Under the pieces are notes generated by a model. That model saw nothing but the letters and a program-made list of their open reading frames with translations. It searched no databases and was not told the DNA's origin. Below, in pieces: positions 27,128 through 36,836 of a stretch of DNA of 64,000 nucleotides. How positions within the stretch are numbered: the stretch's first letter is position 1; every line of letters starts with the position of its first letter. Source of the stretch: CALXVA01 sp944392465 (GTDB lineage: Bacteria; Bacillota; Clostridia; TANB77; CAG-508); contig OZ006978.1 of NCBI GenBank assembly GCA_963931155.1, positions 1,054,001-1,118,000 on the forward strand, written 5' to 3'. Made by a program: the position numbers and the translations under genes.

Positions 27128-27559
27128 GTGCTTATAGGTGAATATGAACATTCTATAGATGCTAAAGGCAGATTAATAATGCCAGCAAAGCTTAGAGAAG
27201 ATATAGGTGAAAAGTTCATAATAACCAAAGGTCTTGATGGGTGCTTGTTTGGTTTCTCGCAAAATGAATGGACAAACTTCGAAGAAAAGTTAAAAACACT
27301 TCCACTTACAAATAAAAATGCTAGAGATTTTGTTAGATTTTTCTTATCAGGAGCTACAGAATGTGAAATTGATAAGCAAGGTAGATTTTTAATTGCTAGT
27401 AACCTAAGACAATATGCAGAAATGGAAAAAGAAGTTGCAATAATTGGAGTAGGTACTAGAATTGAAATTTGGAATAAAGAAAAATGGAAACAATACAATA
27501 GTGATGAAAATATTTCTGCAGATGCAATTGCTGAAAATATGACAATGTTAGGTATATAA
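27128..27559 (+). CDS. mraZ: Transcriptional regulator MraZ
   Basis: 143 residues from GTG behind AGAGGTG. It has two SpoVT/AbrB-like DNA-binding repeats, each with the D-x-K-G-R core: HSIDAKGRLIMPAKLRE and CEIDKQGRFLIASNLRQ. It is the first gene of the division and cell-wall cluster, and in other bacteria represses its own operon by binding repeated GTGG(A/T) boxes, which are visible just upstream. Unusually, 462 bases of A-rich non-coding sequence separate it from rsmH. Confidence 0.93.
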   Translation: MLIGEYEHSIDAKGRLIMPAKLREDIGEKFIITKGLDGCLFGFSQNEWTNFEEKLKTLPLTNKNARDFVRFFLSGATECEIDKQGRFLIASNLRQYAEMEKEVAIIGVGTRIEIWNKEKWKQYNSDENISADAIAENMTMLGI

Positions 27560-28021
27560 CTTTAAAAAAGTTTATATAAAGCACAAAAGATAAATAAAAA
27601 AAACACAAAAGATGCCAAACCCATTTGTAAAACAAAAGATAAAAAAGAAAATACAAAAGAAAAGTAAAATTAAAGAGTTATTTAACAAAAGAAAAATTGA
27701 AAAAGTACCAAAGAAAAAATAACACTAAAGAAGATTAAGAGTAAACTAAAGATAAATAAAACAAAAGAAAAATAATATAATAAAACAAAAGCTTTAATAA
27801 AACAAAAGATATTTTAATTCTCAAAAGATAAAATGTTGATTGTTTATACATAAAATTTTAACTTAAGATAAAAAGCAAAAGTACAAAAGATAAAAGCAAA
27901 AGCTAGCCAAACAAAAGAAAAAAATTACGATAATAAGTAATTTAAGATTAAAGCATATAGTTGGTATATTATATACCAACTTATTATGCTATAATTTATT
28001 TTTAGCTATGAGGTGTAACAA
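27560..28021 (+). other. 462-base A-rich non-coding spacer with repeated CAAAAG motif
   Basis: I see no gene. The plus strand is overwhelmingly A, with about 14 copies of CAAAAG, often as ACAAAAGATAAA or ACAAAAGAAAA, at irregular spacing through 27580-27925. At 27953-27991 a strong hairpin (AGCATA, GTTGGTATA, TATACCAAC, TATGCT) and a TATAAT box lead into rsmH. Confidence 0.6.
27953..27996 (+). promoter_or_regulatory. Palindromic operator-like site and -10 box before rsmH
   Basis: GTTGGTATA-tta-TATACCAAC (27960-27980) sits just before CTATAAT (-10 like, near 27990). The outer AGCATA/TATGCT extends the symmetry. A related palindrome, ATTGGTA-cata-TACCAAT, occurs at 59589-59606. Confidence 0.4.
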
Positions 28022-28963
28022 TTGGAATTTAAGCATAAACCGGTATTATTAAAACAATGTATAGAAGGTCTTAACATTAAACCTGATGGTATATATATTG
28101 ACGGAACCATTGGTGGTGCAGGTCATAGTCTAGAAATAGTAAAGAAGTTATCTAATAAAGGATTACTTATTGGAATAGATAGAGATGAAGAAGCTTTAAA
28201 AGCAGCAAAAGAAAAACTTAAAGATTTTAAAAACGTTAAATATATTCATGGAAATCATGATAATATAAATAATTTGTTAACAAATGAAGGGATAGATAAA
28301 GTAGATGGGATATTATTAGACTTGGGAGTATCTTCATATCAATTGGATGAAAAAAATAGAGGTTTTAGCTATATTGAGAATGCAAGACTTGATATGCGAA
28401 TGGATAAAACTCAAGAGCTTGATGCTGAATATGTGGTTAATAATTATTCAGAGGAAGAATTATATAAAATAATTTCAGAATATGGAGAAGAAAGATTTGC
28501 TAAAAATATAGCGAGAAATATATGTAAAATACGAGAAAATGCAAAAATTAAAACAACAAGTGAATTAGTAAATATAATAAAAGAATCTATACCAAAGTCT
28601 AAACAAAAAGATGGACATCCTGCAAAAAGAACTTTTCAAGCGATTAGAATTGAAGTTAATAATGAACTTAAGCCTTTATATAATACTGTTATCGAATCAG
28701 CTAAAATGCTAAACGAAGGTGGAAGACTGGTTATTATAACATTTCATTCACTAGAAGACAGAACAGTAAAACAAGCATATATAGATTTGCAAGGCAAATG
28801 TACATGCCCAAAAGATTTACCATATTGCATATGTAATTATACATCATATGGTAAGATATTAACCAAAAAGCCAATATTACCTACTAAGGAAGAACAAGAA
28901 ACTAATAGCAGAAGTAAAAGTGCTAAACTAAGAATTTTTGAAAGAAGACTAAAGAAAGAATAG
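28022..28963 (+). CDS. rsmH: 16S rRNA (cytosine-1402-N4)-methyltransferase
   Basis: 313 residues from TTG with TGAGGTG upstream. MraW family: H-K-P-V-L-L-K-Q, the SAM site D-G-T-I-G-G-A-G-H-S, G-I-D-R-D, D-L-G-V-S-S-Y-Q-L-D, RGFSYIENARLDMRMD, and the C-terminal RSKSAKLRIFER. A Cys cluster (C-T-C-P ... C-I-C) lies in the C-terminal part. It is the second gene of the dcw cluster. Confidence 0.96.
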   Translation: MEFKHKPVLLKQCIEGLNIKPDGIYIDGTIGGAGHSLEIVKKLSNKGLLIGIDRDEEALKAAKEKLKDFKNVKYIHGNHDNINNLLTNEGIDKVDGILLDLGVSSYQLDEKNRGFSYIENARLDMRMDKTQELDAEYVVNNYSEEELYKIISEYGEERFAKNIARNICKIRENAKIKTTSELVNIIKESIPKSKQKDGHPAKRTFQAIRIEVNNELKPLYNTVIESAKMLNEGGRLVIITFHSLEDRTVKQAYIDLQGKCTCPKDLPYCICNYTSYGKILTKKPILPTKEEQETNSRSKSAKLRIFERRLKKE

Positions 28964-28982
28964 AAACGAGGTGAAAAAACTT

Positions 28983-29492
28983 ATGGCAAATTATAGGTAT
29001 AATAGATACCAATATGAAACTAGCCCGAGAAAACTACAGCCAGAATATGAACCAATTAAAGAACCTTATTCAAGAAAAAAGACATCTACACTTAAGAAAA
29101 AAAATACTAATGCAAAACCAAAAAAACAGTTGAAGTCTCATGTTAAGGTTGTGTTTTATGTTTTAGTTATTTTTGCTAGTTTGTTTGTTATAAGTTATAG
29201 AAATTCATTAATAAATGAAAGTTTTAATGAAAATGAACATTTAAAAACTGATTTAGCTTCAATACAGAAACAAAATGAACAATTAAAAGTTAATTTGGAA
29301 AACAATTTAAATCTAACAAACATTCAAAAAATTGCAGAAAAAAAGCTTGGAATGCAAAAATTAGATAATAGTCAAAAAGTATATGTTAGTTTAGATAAAA
29401 AAGATTATGTTGAACCTGCAAGTGAAAAAGTTGTAATTGATGATAATCAAAATTGGTTTACTAAAATTTTAAATACTTTATTAGGAAAATAA
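28983..29492 (+). CDS. ftsL: FtsL/DivIC-like septum protein
   Basis: 169 residues from ATG 28983; the GTG at 28971 overlaps the GAGGTG ribosome binding site. There is a basic, proline-containing cytoplasmic tail of about 55 residues, one membrane helix (about 57-77, VVFYVLVIFASLFVISY), then a leucine-zipper-like coiled coil (HLKTDLASIQKQNEQLKVNL) and the typical I-A-E-K-K-L-G-M. The family is recognised by layout and position between rsmH and the PBP gene. It should link the divisome with the septal PBP. Confidence 0.8.
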   Translation: MANYRYNRYQYETSPRKLQPEYEPIKEPYSRKKTSTLKKKNTNAKPKKQLKSHVKVVFYVLVIFASLFVISYRNSLINESFNENEHLKTDLASIQKQNEQLKVNLENNLNLTNIQKIAEKKLGMQKLDNSQKVYVSLDKKDYVEPASEKVVIDDNQNWFTKILNTLLGK

Positions 29493-29532
29493 AGATTAGA
29501 ATATATATTTAAGTATATTTTAGTCTTTTTTT
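29491..29532 (+). terminator. Internal terminator after ftsL
   Basis: AAAGATTAGAATATA pairs (with G-T pairs) with TATATTTTAGTCTTT, followed by further T residues. It starts in the ftsL stop codon and may lower expression of the downstream cluster genes. Confidence 0.6.
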
Positions 29533-29583
29533 ATTTTGCTTGAATACAATTATTTTATAGATAATAATTGTTAGGAGAATGTT

Positions 29584-31737
29584 ATGAAAAAAACAAATAC
29601 AAATAGTTTTAGAAATAAATTAATTAAAAAAGCAAAAGAAGATAGAAATAATATTGAAAATATAGAAAAATTAAAAAAGAAGTTAGAAAACAGAAAAAAT
29701 AAAAACTTTAAGAAAGAAGTAAAAAAAAATAAAGAAGTAGTAGATGAAAAATATGGAGAAATAACCAGACGAAAAAGAATGAAATTATGGATATTTATAG
29801 TGATTTTAATAGCTATTCTTTTTATAGTAAGAATTGGGTGGATTCAATTTGTAATGGGAGATTGGCTCAAAGAAATGGCTCTTGAGCAACAAAGTTTAGA
29901 TAGGACTATAAATCCAAGAAGAGGAACAATATATGATGCAACAGGAACAAACATATTAGCTGTAAGTAGTACAGTAAATACTATAACAGTAAATCCCGTT
30001 AATATTTCAAAGGAAAATAAAGAAAAGGTAGCAGAAGCATTAAGTAATATATTTGAATTAGAATATGATGAAGTGTTAAAAAAGGTTAATAAAAAAACGT
30101 CAATTGAAACAATAGCAAGAAAAGTTGAAAAGGAAAAAGCAGATGAGTTAAGAAAATGGATGTCTAATAATGGAATTGATGTAGGAATAAACATTGATGA
30201 AGATACAAAAAGGTATTATCCATATAATACACTTGCTTCACAAGTTATAGGATTTTGCGGTTATGATAATCAGGGCTTAGATGGAATTGAAGCTATATAT
30301 GAAAAAGAATTAAAAGGAGAAAAAGGAAGAATAAGAAAAGTAACAGATGCACAAGGTGGAGAGATAGAAAATGAAGGAGAAAATTATATTTCAGCAATTG
30401 ATGGAAATGATTTGGTTTTAAGTATTGATCTAACCATTCAAGGGATTGCTGAAAAATATTTAAAAGAAGCATGCATAGATAATAAGTGTACAGATGGTGG
30501 AAATATAATTATTATGAATCCTAAAACTGGTGATATTTTGGCAATGGCAGGGTATCCAAATTATAATTTGAACGAACCATATGAAACAACAATTGAAGAA
30601 TTAAAACCTAATTGGGAAAATATGTCTGAAACAGATCAAATAAAAGAAATGCAAAAATTATGGAGAAATAAAGCAGTAACTGATACATATGAGCCAGGCT
30701 CAACTTTTAAACTTGTTACTTCTTCTGCTGCATTGGAAGAAGGTATAACAACTACAGATAAGGAGGGAGAATTTTGCTGTACTGGAGGAATTACAATAGC
30801 AGGTGTTAGAATAAGTTGTTGGAGATATTATAGACCACATGGTAGTGAAAGTTTAAGGCAGGCATTAATGAATTCTTGTAATCCTGTGTTTATAGGATTA
30901 GGGCAAGAAATTGGAGTAAACAAATACTATGACTATTTAGAAAAATTTGGTTTGCTTAGAAAAACAGGAATTGATTTGCCAGGAGAAGCGGGAAGTATTT
31001 TCTTAAAAGAAGATAAGGTAGGACCTGTGGAGCTTGCAACAATTTCTTTTGGTCAAAGGTTTGAGATTACACCAATTCAAATGATTACAGCTGTTAGTAC
31101 TATTGCAAATAAAGGTACATATGTAAAACCTAGAATTGTAAAAAAAATTATAAATAGTACTACAGGAGAAATAAAAGATATACCATCAGAAAAAACTGAA
31201 AATGTAATATCAAAAGAAACAGCAGAAGGTGTACTAAGTATGATGGGGTCTGTAGTAGCAGAAGGAACAGGAAAGAATGCACAAGTTCAAGGTTATTCAA
31301 TTGGAGGAAAAACAGGAACTTCTGAAGATGGAGTAAATACTGGAAAATATGTTACATCTTTTGTTGGAGTTGCACCAGTTTCAGATCCAGAAGTAGTAAT
31401 TCTAATTACACTATATAATCCTACAGGAGAAGGAGGGCATCAAGGAGGTGGTGTTGCTGCTCCAATTGGTTCTCAAGTATTAGGAGAAGTTCTTCCTTAC
31501 TTAGAAGTTCAGAAGGAAGAAACTGAAGAAATTAGTATACAAGAAGAAGTTAATGTGCCTAATATAGTAGGACTAACAGTTAAAGAGGCAAAAGATAAAT
31601 TAAAAGAACAAAACTTAGATATAAAATATGAAGAAACAGAAGAAGATATTTCAGATAAAAAGATAATTTCGCAAGTGCCTATAGAAGGAATGAAAGTTAA
31701 TAAAGGAAGTAAAATAATTATAGAGTGTGAAAAATAA
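29584..31737 (+). CDS. Septal class B penicillin-binding protein with PASTA (FtsI/PbpB type)
   Basis: 717 residues. There is a highly basic cytoplasmic tail of about 60 residues, one membrane helix (about 62-80, IFIVILIAILFIVRIGWIQF), a dimerisation domain and a transpeptidase domain with T-Y-E-P-G-S-T-F-K (S-x-x-K), MNSCNPVFIGLGQ (S-C-N) and GGKTGTSE (K-T-G). One C-terminal PASTA repeat (about 655-716) follows. Its place between ftsL and murE makes it the septal transpeptidase. It is closely similar in layout to the protein at 21022-23301, which has two PASTA repeats. Confidence 0.9.
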   Translation: MKKTNTNSFRNKLIKKAKEDRNNIENIEKLKKKLENRKNKNFKKEVKKNKEVVDEKYGEITRRKRMKLWIFIVILIAILFIVRIGWIQFVMGDWLKEMALEQQSLDRTINPRRGTIYDATGTNILAVSSTVNTITVNPVNISKENKEKVAEALSNIFELEYDEVLKKVNKKTSIETIARKVEKEKADELRKWMSNNGIDVGINIDEDTKRYYPYNTLASQVIGFCGYDNQGLDGIEAIYEKELKGEKGRIRKVTDAQGGEIENEGENYISAIDGNDLVLSIDLTIQGIAEKYLKEACIDNKCTDGGNIIIMNPKTGDILAMAGYPNYNLNEPYETTIEELKPNWENMSETDQIKEMQKLWRNKAVTDTYEPGSTFKLVTSSAALEEGITTTDKEGEFCCTGGITIAGVRISCWRYYRPHGSESLRQALMNSCNPVFIGLGQEIGVNKYYDYLEKFGLLRKTGIDLPGEAGSIFLKEDKVGPVELATISFGQRFEITPIQMITAVSTIANKGTYVKPRIVKKIINSTTGEIKDIPSEKTENVISKETAEGVLSMMGSVVAEGTGKNAQVQGYSIGGKTGTSEDGVNTGKYVTSFVGVAPVSDPEVVILITLYNPTGEGGHQGGGVAAPIGSQVLGEVLPYLEVQKEETEEISIQEEVNVPNIVGLTVKEAKDKLKEQNLDIKYEETEEDISDKKIISQVPIEGMKVNKGSKIIIECEK

Positions 31738-31830
31738 AAAGAAAAAATGTCAAACTATATACAAAAAAGGATTTTAGTTATATAATGTAAAAGGCATATT
31801 GTAATAAAAAAGAAAGGGGCAAATTTTTTT

Positions 31831-33336
31831 ATGGAATTAAAGACCATATTGGCAAGATTAGATAATTTAAAAGTTAAAGGAAGCATAGACATAGAAGTAA
31901 ATAATCTTACTAATAATTCTAAAAAAGTAGGTGAAAAAGATCTTTTTGTAGCTATTAAAGGGTTTGACGATGATGGACACAAACATATAAAAGAAGCTAT
32001 AGAAAATGGGGCAATAGCTATTTTAGCTCAAGAAGATCAAATAGATAAAGATTTAATTAAGGAAATTCCAGATAACGTTACTCTAGTATTATCTCCAAAT
32101 ACAAGATATGCATTAGCTATAGCTTCTTGTAATTTTTACAGCAATCCATCAAGAAAGTTTAAACTTATTGGGGTAACAGGAACAAAAGGAAAAACTACAA
32201 CTACATATATGATAAGAGATATTTTACAAAAGCAAGGAATAAAAGTTGGGTTAATAGGAACAGTAGCGTCATATGTTGGAGATAAAAAAATTGCAGATAA
32301 TGAAAATACTACTCCAGAAAGTCTAAAAATACAAGAAATTTTTAGTATTATGCTAAAGGAAAAATGTGAAGTAGTTGTAATGGAAGTTTCATCTCAGAGT
32401 TTAAAACTAGATAGGGTGGCGGGATGTGACTTTGATATAGGAATTTTTACAAACTTTGCAGAAGACCATATTAGTGCAAAAGAGCATGATAGTATGGAAG
32501 ATTATTTTAATTCAAAAGTAAAATTGTTTAAAATGTGTAAAAAAGGTTTCATAAATGCTGATGATGTATATTCTGCAATGGTGCCTAAAATAGTATCAGA
32601 ATGTAAATTCACAACTTTTGGAATAGATAATAATTGTAATATACTTGCAAAAGATATTACAGTGACAAATCAATATGTTGATTTTAAGGTTAAAATTAAT
32701 GATAGAAATGAAAGAATTAAAGTTTCTATACCTGGAAGATTTAGCGTATATAACGCTGTGGCAGCAATAGCTGTGGCAATGGAACTAGGATGTAGTGCTG
32801 AAAATATTAAAGAAGCATTAGTACATATAAGAGTACCTGGTAGAAGCGAGCTTGTAGACAATAAATTAGGATTAACTATAATGATTGATTATGCACATAC
32901 TCCAGAAAGTCTAGAAAAAATACTTGCTACAGTAAAAATATATACAAGAGGAAGAGTTATAAGTGTATTTGGATGTGGGGGAGATAGAGATAAGCATAAA
33001 AGACCTGTAATGGGTGAAGTTTCTGGAAGAGTAGCAGATTATACAATTATAACATCTGATAATCCAAGAACAGAAGATCCTCAAAATATTGTTGAAAATA
33101 TAGAAGAGGGAATAAAGAAAACAAAAGGAAAATACGAAGTTATTGTTAATAGAAAAGAGGCAATTAAAAAAGCAATTTCTATGGCAAATAAAAGAGACAT
33201 TATAGTATTAGCTGGAAAAGGGCATGAACAATATCAAGAAATAAATAAAGTTAGATACCCATTTGATGAAAATGAAATAGTAAATTCAATAATTGATGAA
33301 ATGGTAGAAAACAAAAAAAATAAGGATAATAACTAA
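31831..33336 (+). CDS. murE: UDP-MurNAc-tripeptide synthetase (meso-DAP type)
   Basis: 501 residues. Mur ligase with the ATP site G-V-T-G-T-K-G-K-T-T-T, substrate regions T-T-P-E-S and E-V-S-S-Q-S-L, the middle-domain IDYAHTPESLEK, and G-C-G-G-D-R-D-K-H-K-R-P. The specificity motif is D-N-P-R (ITSDNPRTEDP), which in the family marks addition of meso-diaminopimelate rather than L-Lys. It adds the third amino acid to the peptidoglycan precursor in the cytoplasm. mraY follows after 12 bases; murF, usual here, is missing. Confidence 0.95.
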   Translation: MELKTILARLDNLKVKGSIDIEVNNLTNNSKKVGEKDLFVAIKGFDDDGHKHIKEAIENGAIAILAQEDQIDKDLIKEIPDNVTLVLSPNTRYALAIASCNFYSNPSRKFKLIGVTGTKGKTTTTYMIRDILQKQGIKVGLIGTVASYVGDKKIADNENTTPESLKIQEIFSIMLKEKCEVVVMEVSSQSLKLDRVAGCDFDIGIFTNFAEDHISAKEHDSMEDYFNSKVKLFKMCKKGFINADDVYSAMVPKIVSECKFTTFGIDNNCNILAKDITVTNQYVDFKVKINDRNERIKVSIPGRFSVYNAVAAIAVAMELGCSAENIKEALVHIRVPGRSELVDNKLGLTIMIDYAHTPESLEKILATVKIYTRGRVISVFGCGGDRDKHKRPVMGEVSGRVADYTIITSDNPRTEDPQNIVENIEEGIKKTKGKYEVIVNRKEAIKKAISMANKRDIIVLAGKGHEQYQEINKVRYPFDENEIVNSIIDEMVENKKNKDNN

Positions 33337-33348
33337 GGAGGAAATTAA

Positions 33349-34332
33349 ATGAATATGCAATATCAAAATAAAATATTACTACTGTCTTTTGCGATTAGTG
33401 TAGTATTAGCATTGATAATTGTACCAATTTTAAGAAAATTAAAAGTGGGTCAAATAGAAAGAACAGAAGGTCCTCAGTCACATTTAAAAAAGCAAGGAAC
33501 ACCGACAATGGGTGGTATAATAATGATATTTACATTAATAATTGTAGGAGCATTTGTGTTTCTAGATTACAGGATAGATCAAGCCGAAACAGCAAAAGCT
33601 ATCCTACCATTAATTGGTGTGGCTGTTGGTTTTGGGATTATAGGATTTATAGATGATTTTAAAAAATTAGTATTAAAAAACACAAAGGGGCTTAGTCCTA
33701 AAGCCAAAATGCTTGGTTTATTAATAGTTGCAGTTGCATATACAATAGTATTGGTTAAAGTGTTTAATATAGGAACAGAAATCTATATACCTTTTCTAAA
33801 AGAATATATTAATTTACCGTTATGGTTTTATATACCATTTGCGGTTTTGGTTATGCTTGCTACAACAAATGCAATTAATCTAACAGATGGAATTGATGGG
33901 TTATCTACAAGTGTAACAACAATAATACTTACATGCTTAACAGTAATTTCAATTTTAGTTGGAGTAAAGGAAGTTACAGCAGTTGGCGCTATATTAATAG
34001 GAGCTTGTTTAGGATTTTTATTATTTAATTTAAATCCTGCTAAAGTTATGATGGGAGATACTGGATCATTAATGCTTGGAGGAGCTATTGCAGGTTTAGC
34101 AATTTATCTAAAAATGCCATTAATATTATTGCTTATAGCTATTATACCAATTATAGAAACATTATCTGTTATGATACAAGTAGCATACTTTAAAAAAACT
34201 GGAAATAGAATATTTAAAATGACTCCAATTCATCATCATTTTGAACTTTCAGGATGGAAGGAAAATAAAATTGTAACAGTATTTAGTCTTATTACTTTAA
34301 TGTTTTGTGTGATAGGATTATTTGCTATATAG
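33349..34332 (+). CDS. mraY: Phospho-MurNAc-pentapeptide-transferase
   Basis: 327 residues with about ten membrane helices. MraY signatures: G-T-P-T-M-G-G at the first cytoplasmic loop, the Asp pair in GFIDDFKKL, the catalytic region TNAINLTDGIDGL, GDTGSLMLGG, and the His triad region MTPIHHHFELSGW. It makes lipid I on the inner membrane face. ATG follows AAGGAGG. The murD gene usually found between mraY and ftsW is missing. Confidence 0.97.
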   Translation: MNMQYQNKILLLSFAISVVLALIIVPILRKLKVGQIERTEGPQSHLKKQGTPTMGGIIMIFTLIIVGAFVFLDYRIDQAETAKAILPLIGVAVGFGIIGFIDDFKKLVLKNTKGLSPKAKMLGLLIVAVAYTIVLVKVFNIGTEIYIPFLKEYINLPLWFYIPFAVLVMLATTNAINLTDGIDGLSTSVTTIILTCLTVISILVGVKEVTAVGAILIGACLGFLLFNLNPAKVMMGDTGSLMLGGAIAGLAIYLKMPLILLLIAIIPIIETLSVMIQVAYFKKTGNRIFKMTPIHHHFELSGWKENKIVTVFSLITLMFCVIGLFAI

Positions 34333-34418
34333 AATGACATAAATAATAATAACAAAAGAATTTTATAATGAACTTTAAGGAATAAAATTTTGCACTTTGG
34401 AAAGGGTTGATAAGCAAA

Positions 34419-35585
34419 ATGCAGAATAGAGCAAAAAAAAGTGTCTATAAAACTAAAAGAAACCAAGTGGATTTTATACTTGTCATAATCATACTAATAC
34501 TTTTATCATTTGGAATTGTAATGATATTATCAGCAAGTGCTCCATCTGCCTTAGCTGAAACGGGAGACAGTTATACATATGTTACAAAACAAATAATATT
34601 TGCTGTAATAGGCTTAGTTGGTATGTGGTTTATATCTAAAATAGATTATAGAGTATATAAAAAGTTTTATTGGCTAATCTATTGGGGATCTATAGGAGTA
34701 TTGTTACTAGTTTTAATACCTGGATTAGGAACTGAAGGTGGAGGAGCAAGGAGATGGATTAATTTAGGATTTACTCAATTTCAACCATCAGAATTTACTA
34801 AAATAGGTATGATTGTTTTTTATGCAGGTTATTTAACTGATCATAAAAATGAATTAAGAAGTTTTGTAAAAGGATTTTTAAAACCATTAGCATTTTTAAT
34901 TCCACCAGTAGCAATAGCTTTGTTTATACAAAATCATTTAAGTGTTGGTATAGTAATGAGTGCTATAACATTTATTATGATGTTAATGGCAGGATGTAGA
35001 TTATTTTATTTTATAGTTTGTGGAGGTGCTGTTGGTGGTGGAGGTATTGCTGCATTGTTGGCATATTTATCGTCGGCAGGACAGTCAGCAGGAGATGCAA
35101 ACTTTAGGTTAGGAAGAATATTAAATTATATGGATCCATGGCAGGACCCAACAGGAACAGGTTGGCAAACTATTCAAAGTCTGTATGCAATTGGTTCAGG
35201 GGGTTTATTTGGAGTTGGCCTAGGAGAAAGTAAACAAAAATACTTATATGTTTCAGAACCTCAAAACGACTTTATTTTCTCAATATTGGCAGAAGAATTA
35301 GGATTCGTAGGATGTATAATTGTAATTATATTGTTTGCTTTATTTATTTGGAGAGGAATACTAATTGCAATGAAAGCTCCTGATATGTTTGGAAGTTTGT
35401 TAGCAACAGGAATTACTGCACTAGTAATGATTCAAGTTGTAATTAATATAGGAGTTGTAACAAATACAATACCAAATACAGGTATGTCATTACCATTCTT
35501 TAGTGCTGGAGGTACAGCTTTGATTATACTTCTGGGAATGTGTGGAATATTGCTTAACATATCAAAGTCAAGATCAAAAGTATAA
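34419..35585 (+). CDS. ftsW: FtsW-type lipid II polymerase (SEDS family)
   Basis: 388 residues from ATG 34419, preferred over TTG 34407, which directly abuts the GGAAAGGG ribosome binding site. About ten membrane helices. SEDS signatures: M-I-L-S-A-S, G-G-G-A-R-R-W-I-N (with F-x-P-S-E-F-T-K), the D-P-W-Q-D-P-T-G-T-G-W-Q loop with the essential Asp, and GMSLPFFSAGGTALI. It polymerises glycan strands with the septal PBP. RodA is the alternative, but the location in the dcw cluster favours FtsW. Confidence 0.92.
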   Translation: MQNRAKKSVYKTKRNQVDFILVIIILILLSFGIVMILSASAPSALAETGDSYTYVTKQIIFAVIGLVGMWFISKIDYRVYKKFYWLIYWGSIGVLLLVLIPGLGTEGGGARRWINLGFTQFQPSEFTKIGMIVFYAGYLTDHKNELRSFVKGFLKPLAFLIPPVAIALFIQNHLSVGIVMSAITFIMMLMAGCRLFYFIVCGGAVGGGGIAALLAYLSSAGQSAGDANFRLGRILNYMDPWQDPTGTGWQTIQSLYAIGSGGLFGVGLGESKQKYLYVSEPQNDFIFSILAEELGFVGCIIVIILFALFIWRGILIAMKAPDMFGSLLATGITALVMIQVVINIGVVTNTIPNTGMSLPFFSAGGTALIILLGMCGILLNISKSRSKV

Positions 35586-35600
35586 GGAGTTGAAGAATAA

Positions 35601-36716
35601 ATGAGAGTTATAATTGCGGCAGCTGGAACAGGCGGACATATAAATCCTGGCATAGCTATTGCAAATAAAATAATGGAAAAAGAACCTGATTCTAAAGTAG
35701 TATTTATTGGAACTGATAGAGGACTAGAAAATGACTTAGTACCAAGAGCAGGATATGAATTGAAAAGAATAGATGCATATGGAATTCAAAGAAAACTGAC
35801 AATACAAAACTTTAAAAATTTATATGCTACATATAAATCAATTAATGTTGCAAAAAAAATATTGGAAGAAGAAAAGCCGGATGTGGTAATAGGAACCGGG
35901 GGGTATATTTGTGTACCAGTAGTTATTGCAGCAAAAAAATTAAATATTCCAGTAGTTTTACATGAAAGTAATGCATTCCCAGGAATTGCAGTAAAACTAT
36001 TTAAAAAGAAAGCTGATAAAATTTTAGTTGGCTTTAAAGAGGCAAAGGATAGATTAAAAGATGCTAATAATGTAATTGTTACAGGAAATCCGATTAAAAT
36101 AAAAAGGATTGAATTAACAGAAAATGAAAAAAGAAAAATTAAAACAGATTTAGGTCTAAATAAAGAAATGTTTACAGTTCTTGCTTTTGGTGGAAGTCAA
36201 GGAGCAAGAAGTATAAATAGAAGCTTAATAGAAATAATAGTTAATAAAAAGAATAAGGATTATCAAATAATATGGGCAGCAGGACCAGAGCAATACAAAA
36301 AAATACAAGAAAAATTAGAAGAACTTAATATGGATATAAATAATATAGAAAATGTAAAAATTGTTCCATACATATATAATATGGAAGAAGTAATGAATGC
36401 AAGTGATTTAGTAATTTGTAGAAGTGGTGCAATGACTATAACAGAAATTGCTTGTACTGGAAAGCCTGCAATATTTATTCCATATCCATATGCAACTGAA
36501 AACCATCAAGAGTATAATGCAAAAGTTCTTGAAAGTGCAGGAGCAGCAAAGATTATTTTAGATAAAGATTTAAATTCAGAAATATTAAGTAGAACTATAT
36601 TAAGAATAGTACAAAATAAGGAAGAATTAAAAAATATGTCAGAAATGGCTTTGAAAAAATATATACCAGATGTAGAAGAAAAAATATATGATGAGATACA
36701 AGGATTATTAAAATAA
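35601..36716 (+). CDS. murG: UDP-GlcNAc:lipid I GlcNAc transferase
   Basis: 371 residues, GT28 family. The N-terminal loop is A-A-G-T-G-G-H-I-N-P-G, then G-T-G-G-Y (G loop 2) and H-E-S-N-A-F-P-G. The C-terminal domain has G-G-S-Q-G-A-R-S-I-N and the donor site SGAMTITEIACTGKPAIFIP, followed by N-H-Q. It converts lipid I to lipid II at the inner face of the membrane. It is the last gene of the cluster, with a terminator after it. Confidence 0.96.
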   Translation: MRVIIAAAGTGGHINPGIAIANKIMEKEPDSKVVFIGTDRGLENDLVPRAGYELKRIDAYGIQRKLTIQNFKNLYATYKSINVAKKILEEEKPDVVIGTGGYICVPVVIAAKKLNIPVVLHESNAFPGIAVKLFKKKADKILVGFKEAKDRLKDANNVIVTGNPIKIKRIELTENEKRKIKTDLGLNKEMFTVLAFGGSQGARSINRSLIEIIVNKKNKDYQIIWAAGPEQYKKIQEKLEELNMDINNIENVKIVPYIYNMEEVMNASDLVICRSGAMTITEIACTGKPAIFIPYPYATENHQEYNAKVLESAGAAKIILDKDLNSEILSRTILRIVQNKEELKNMSEMALKKYIPDVEEKIYDEIQGLLK

Positions 36717-36742
36717 GATAAATTAAACTTAACATTTAATAT

Positions 36743-36779
36743 TGAGGTAGCTTTTTACGAAGTTGACCTCGATTTTTTT
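36743..36779 (+). terminator. Terminator after murG
   Basis: TTGAGGT-agctt ... aagttg-ACCTC followed by GATTTTTTT. Confidence 0.65.
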
Positions 36780-36829
36780 AATAATAAATGAGAAGAATTC
36801 TATTACATAAAAATACAAATGTCGTTTTT

Positions 36830-36836
36830 TGTCGAA
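36830..36836 (+). promoter_or_regulatory. 0A-box-like site upstream of the DUF6514-like gene
   Basis: TGTCGAA, the Spo0A box consensus, lies 79 bases before the start; a second TGTCG occurs ten bases earlier. A single 7-mer is weak evidence. Confidence 0.35.

Noticed and set aside
27580..27925. CRISPR-like array of CAAAAG repeats
   Set aside because: The repeats are only six bases, irregularly spaced and without unique spacers.
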